A model generated the notes under the pieces. The model was not told where the DNA came from and did not search any database. It saw nothing but the letters and a program-made list of their open reading frames with translations. 64,000 nucleotides of DNA from Treponema vincentii (GTDB lineage Bacteria > Spirochaetota > Spirochaetia > Treponematales > Treponemataceae). A program made the translations under genes and the position numbers. The stretch covers positions 2,356,001 through 2,420,000 of the forward strand of contig NZ_CP048020.1 of NCBI RefSeq assembly GCF_010365865.1, in the 5' to 3' direction. The first letter of the stretch is position 1. Every line of letters begins with the position of its first letter. Of this stretch, positions 63,835 through 64,000 are shown piece after piece.

Positions 63835-64000
63835 TTAAATCGTAAACTCGGCATAGTTTTCATCGGTGGTGTCCGATACCGCATCAGACTTTGCGTACGA
63901 AAATGTATCGGAGTTTAGTAACTCGATAATGCTCATTCCCGGATTTTGGTACAAAATATCCAGCAGCTCGATAAAATCCCGGATTACTTCGCGCGGGGTG
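63835..64000 (-). CDS. C-terminus of a BrxD-like (DUF2791) ATP-binding protein, cut by window edge
   Basis: The last 54 residues are visible, reading PREVIRDFIELLDILYQNPG, then MSIIELLNSDTFSYAKSDAV and a Thr/Glu-rich end. The TPREVIRDFI-LL--L-QNP pattern is what I expect at the end of DUF2791 P-loop ATPases such as BrxD of BREX systems. The stop lies 20 bases before the Lhr-like helicase start, so the two belong to one operon in brxD-brxHI order. With so little sequence this is a moderate call. Confidence 0.5.
   Translation of the reverse strand, partial: TPREVIRDFIELLDILYQNPGMSIIELLNSDTFSYAKSDAVSDTTDENYAEFTI

Overview
The window looks like a chromosomal segment of a host-associated spirochaete, most likely an oral Treponema. 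This is inferred from gene style: a PnrA/TmpC-type nucleoside-binding protein, spirochaetal lipoboxes, a BspA-like leucine-rich-repeat lipoprotein, an AAA-ATPase-like/PD-(D/E)XK gene, an Rpn-family remnant, a Pnkp/Hen1 RNA-repair pair and an integron-like attC candidate. No rRNA, phage, complete insertion sequence or CRISPR array was seen. The three tRNA genes lack an encoded CCA end, and a cca gene is present.

Layout. 1-2.9 kb: a nucleoside-binding protein (cut by the window edge), an ADP-ribosylglycohydrolase translationally coupled to it, and a deleted AAA/PD-(D/E)XK gene. 3.2-10.6 kb: GAPDH, then xseA-hen1-pnkp, with pnkp broken by two frameshifts, and a DUF3298 protein. 10.7-14.8 kb: an accessory patch with two Rpn remnants around a Phd/RelE toxin-antitoxin module and an attC-like hairpin, then a lipoprotein with a poly-C tract upstream and a poly-A tract in its first codons. 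14.9-25.4 kb: aroC, tRNA-Val, sufCBDS with a YmdB-type phosphodiesterase, thioredoxin, a hypothetical protein, a methyltransferase, tRNA-Tyr and tRNA-Thr. 25.5-31 kb: a sugar ABC importer without its ATPase, aspartate ammonia-lyase and cytidine deaminase. 31-38.5 kb: a beta-propeller/degenerate-M23 pair, KDPG aldolase, a ClC transporter, and xanthine permease with two molybdenum-cofactor-type genes. 38.6-48.7 kb: envelope proteins, a NamZ-like hydrolase, MgtE, a dolichol-kinase-like protein, a purine permease and a NYN-LOTUS-cold-shock protein. 49-57.4 kb: a two-subunit ABC exporter with tandem palindromic operators, VapBC, a TetR regulator, cca and a dicarboxylate symporter. 57.6-64 kb: a flavin reductase, an SF1 helicase with a nuclease tail behind an in-frame stop, an Lhr-like helicase and the C-terminus of a BrxD-like ATPase, probably the end of a defence island.

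Two things stand out. First, the intergenic DNA is rich in structured palindromes. One family of about 150-190 bp occurs three times (32.9, 41.5 and 57.4 kb): a 41-nt core with conserved flanks sits inside inverted-repeat arms whose sequence differs from copy to copy while pairing is kept. An array at 45.9-46.2 kb carries at least seven hairpins, several sharing a CACGGATG-type loop. Second, most broken genes (pnkp twice, trxA, aspA, the purine permease, probably sufC and the 22-24 kb protein) are off by one base in or beside a homopolymer, and several are expected to be needed. Sequencing or assembly error is the simplest explanation for most of them.

Functional themes are purine and nucleoside salvage (nucleoside-binding protein, cytidine deaminase, two purine permeases), RNA repair and RNA metabolism (Pnkp/Hen1, YmdB, NYN protein, cca), Fe-S assembly, and genome defence or stability (two toxin-antitoxin pairs, the helicase/nuclease and BrxD-BrxHI-like genes).
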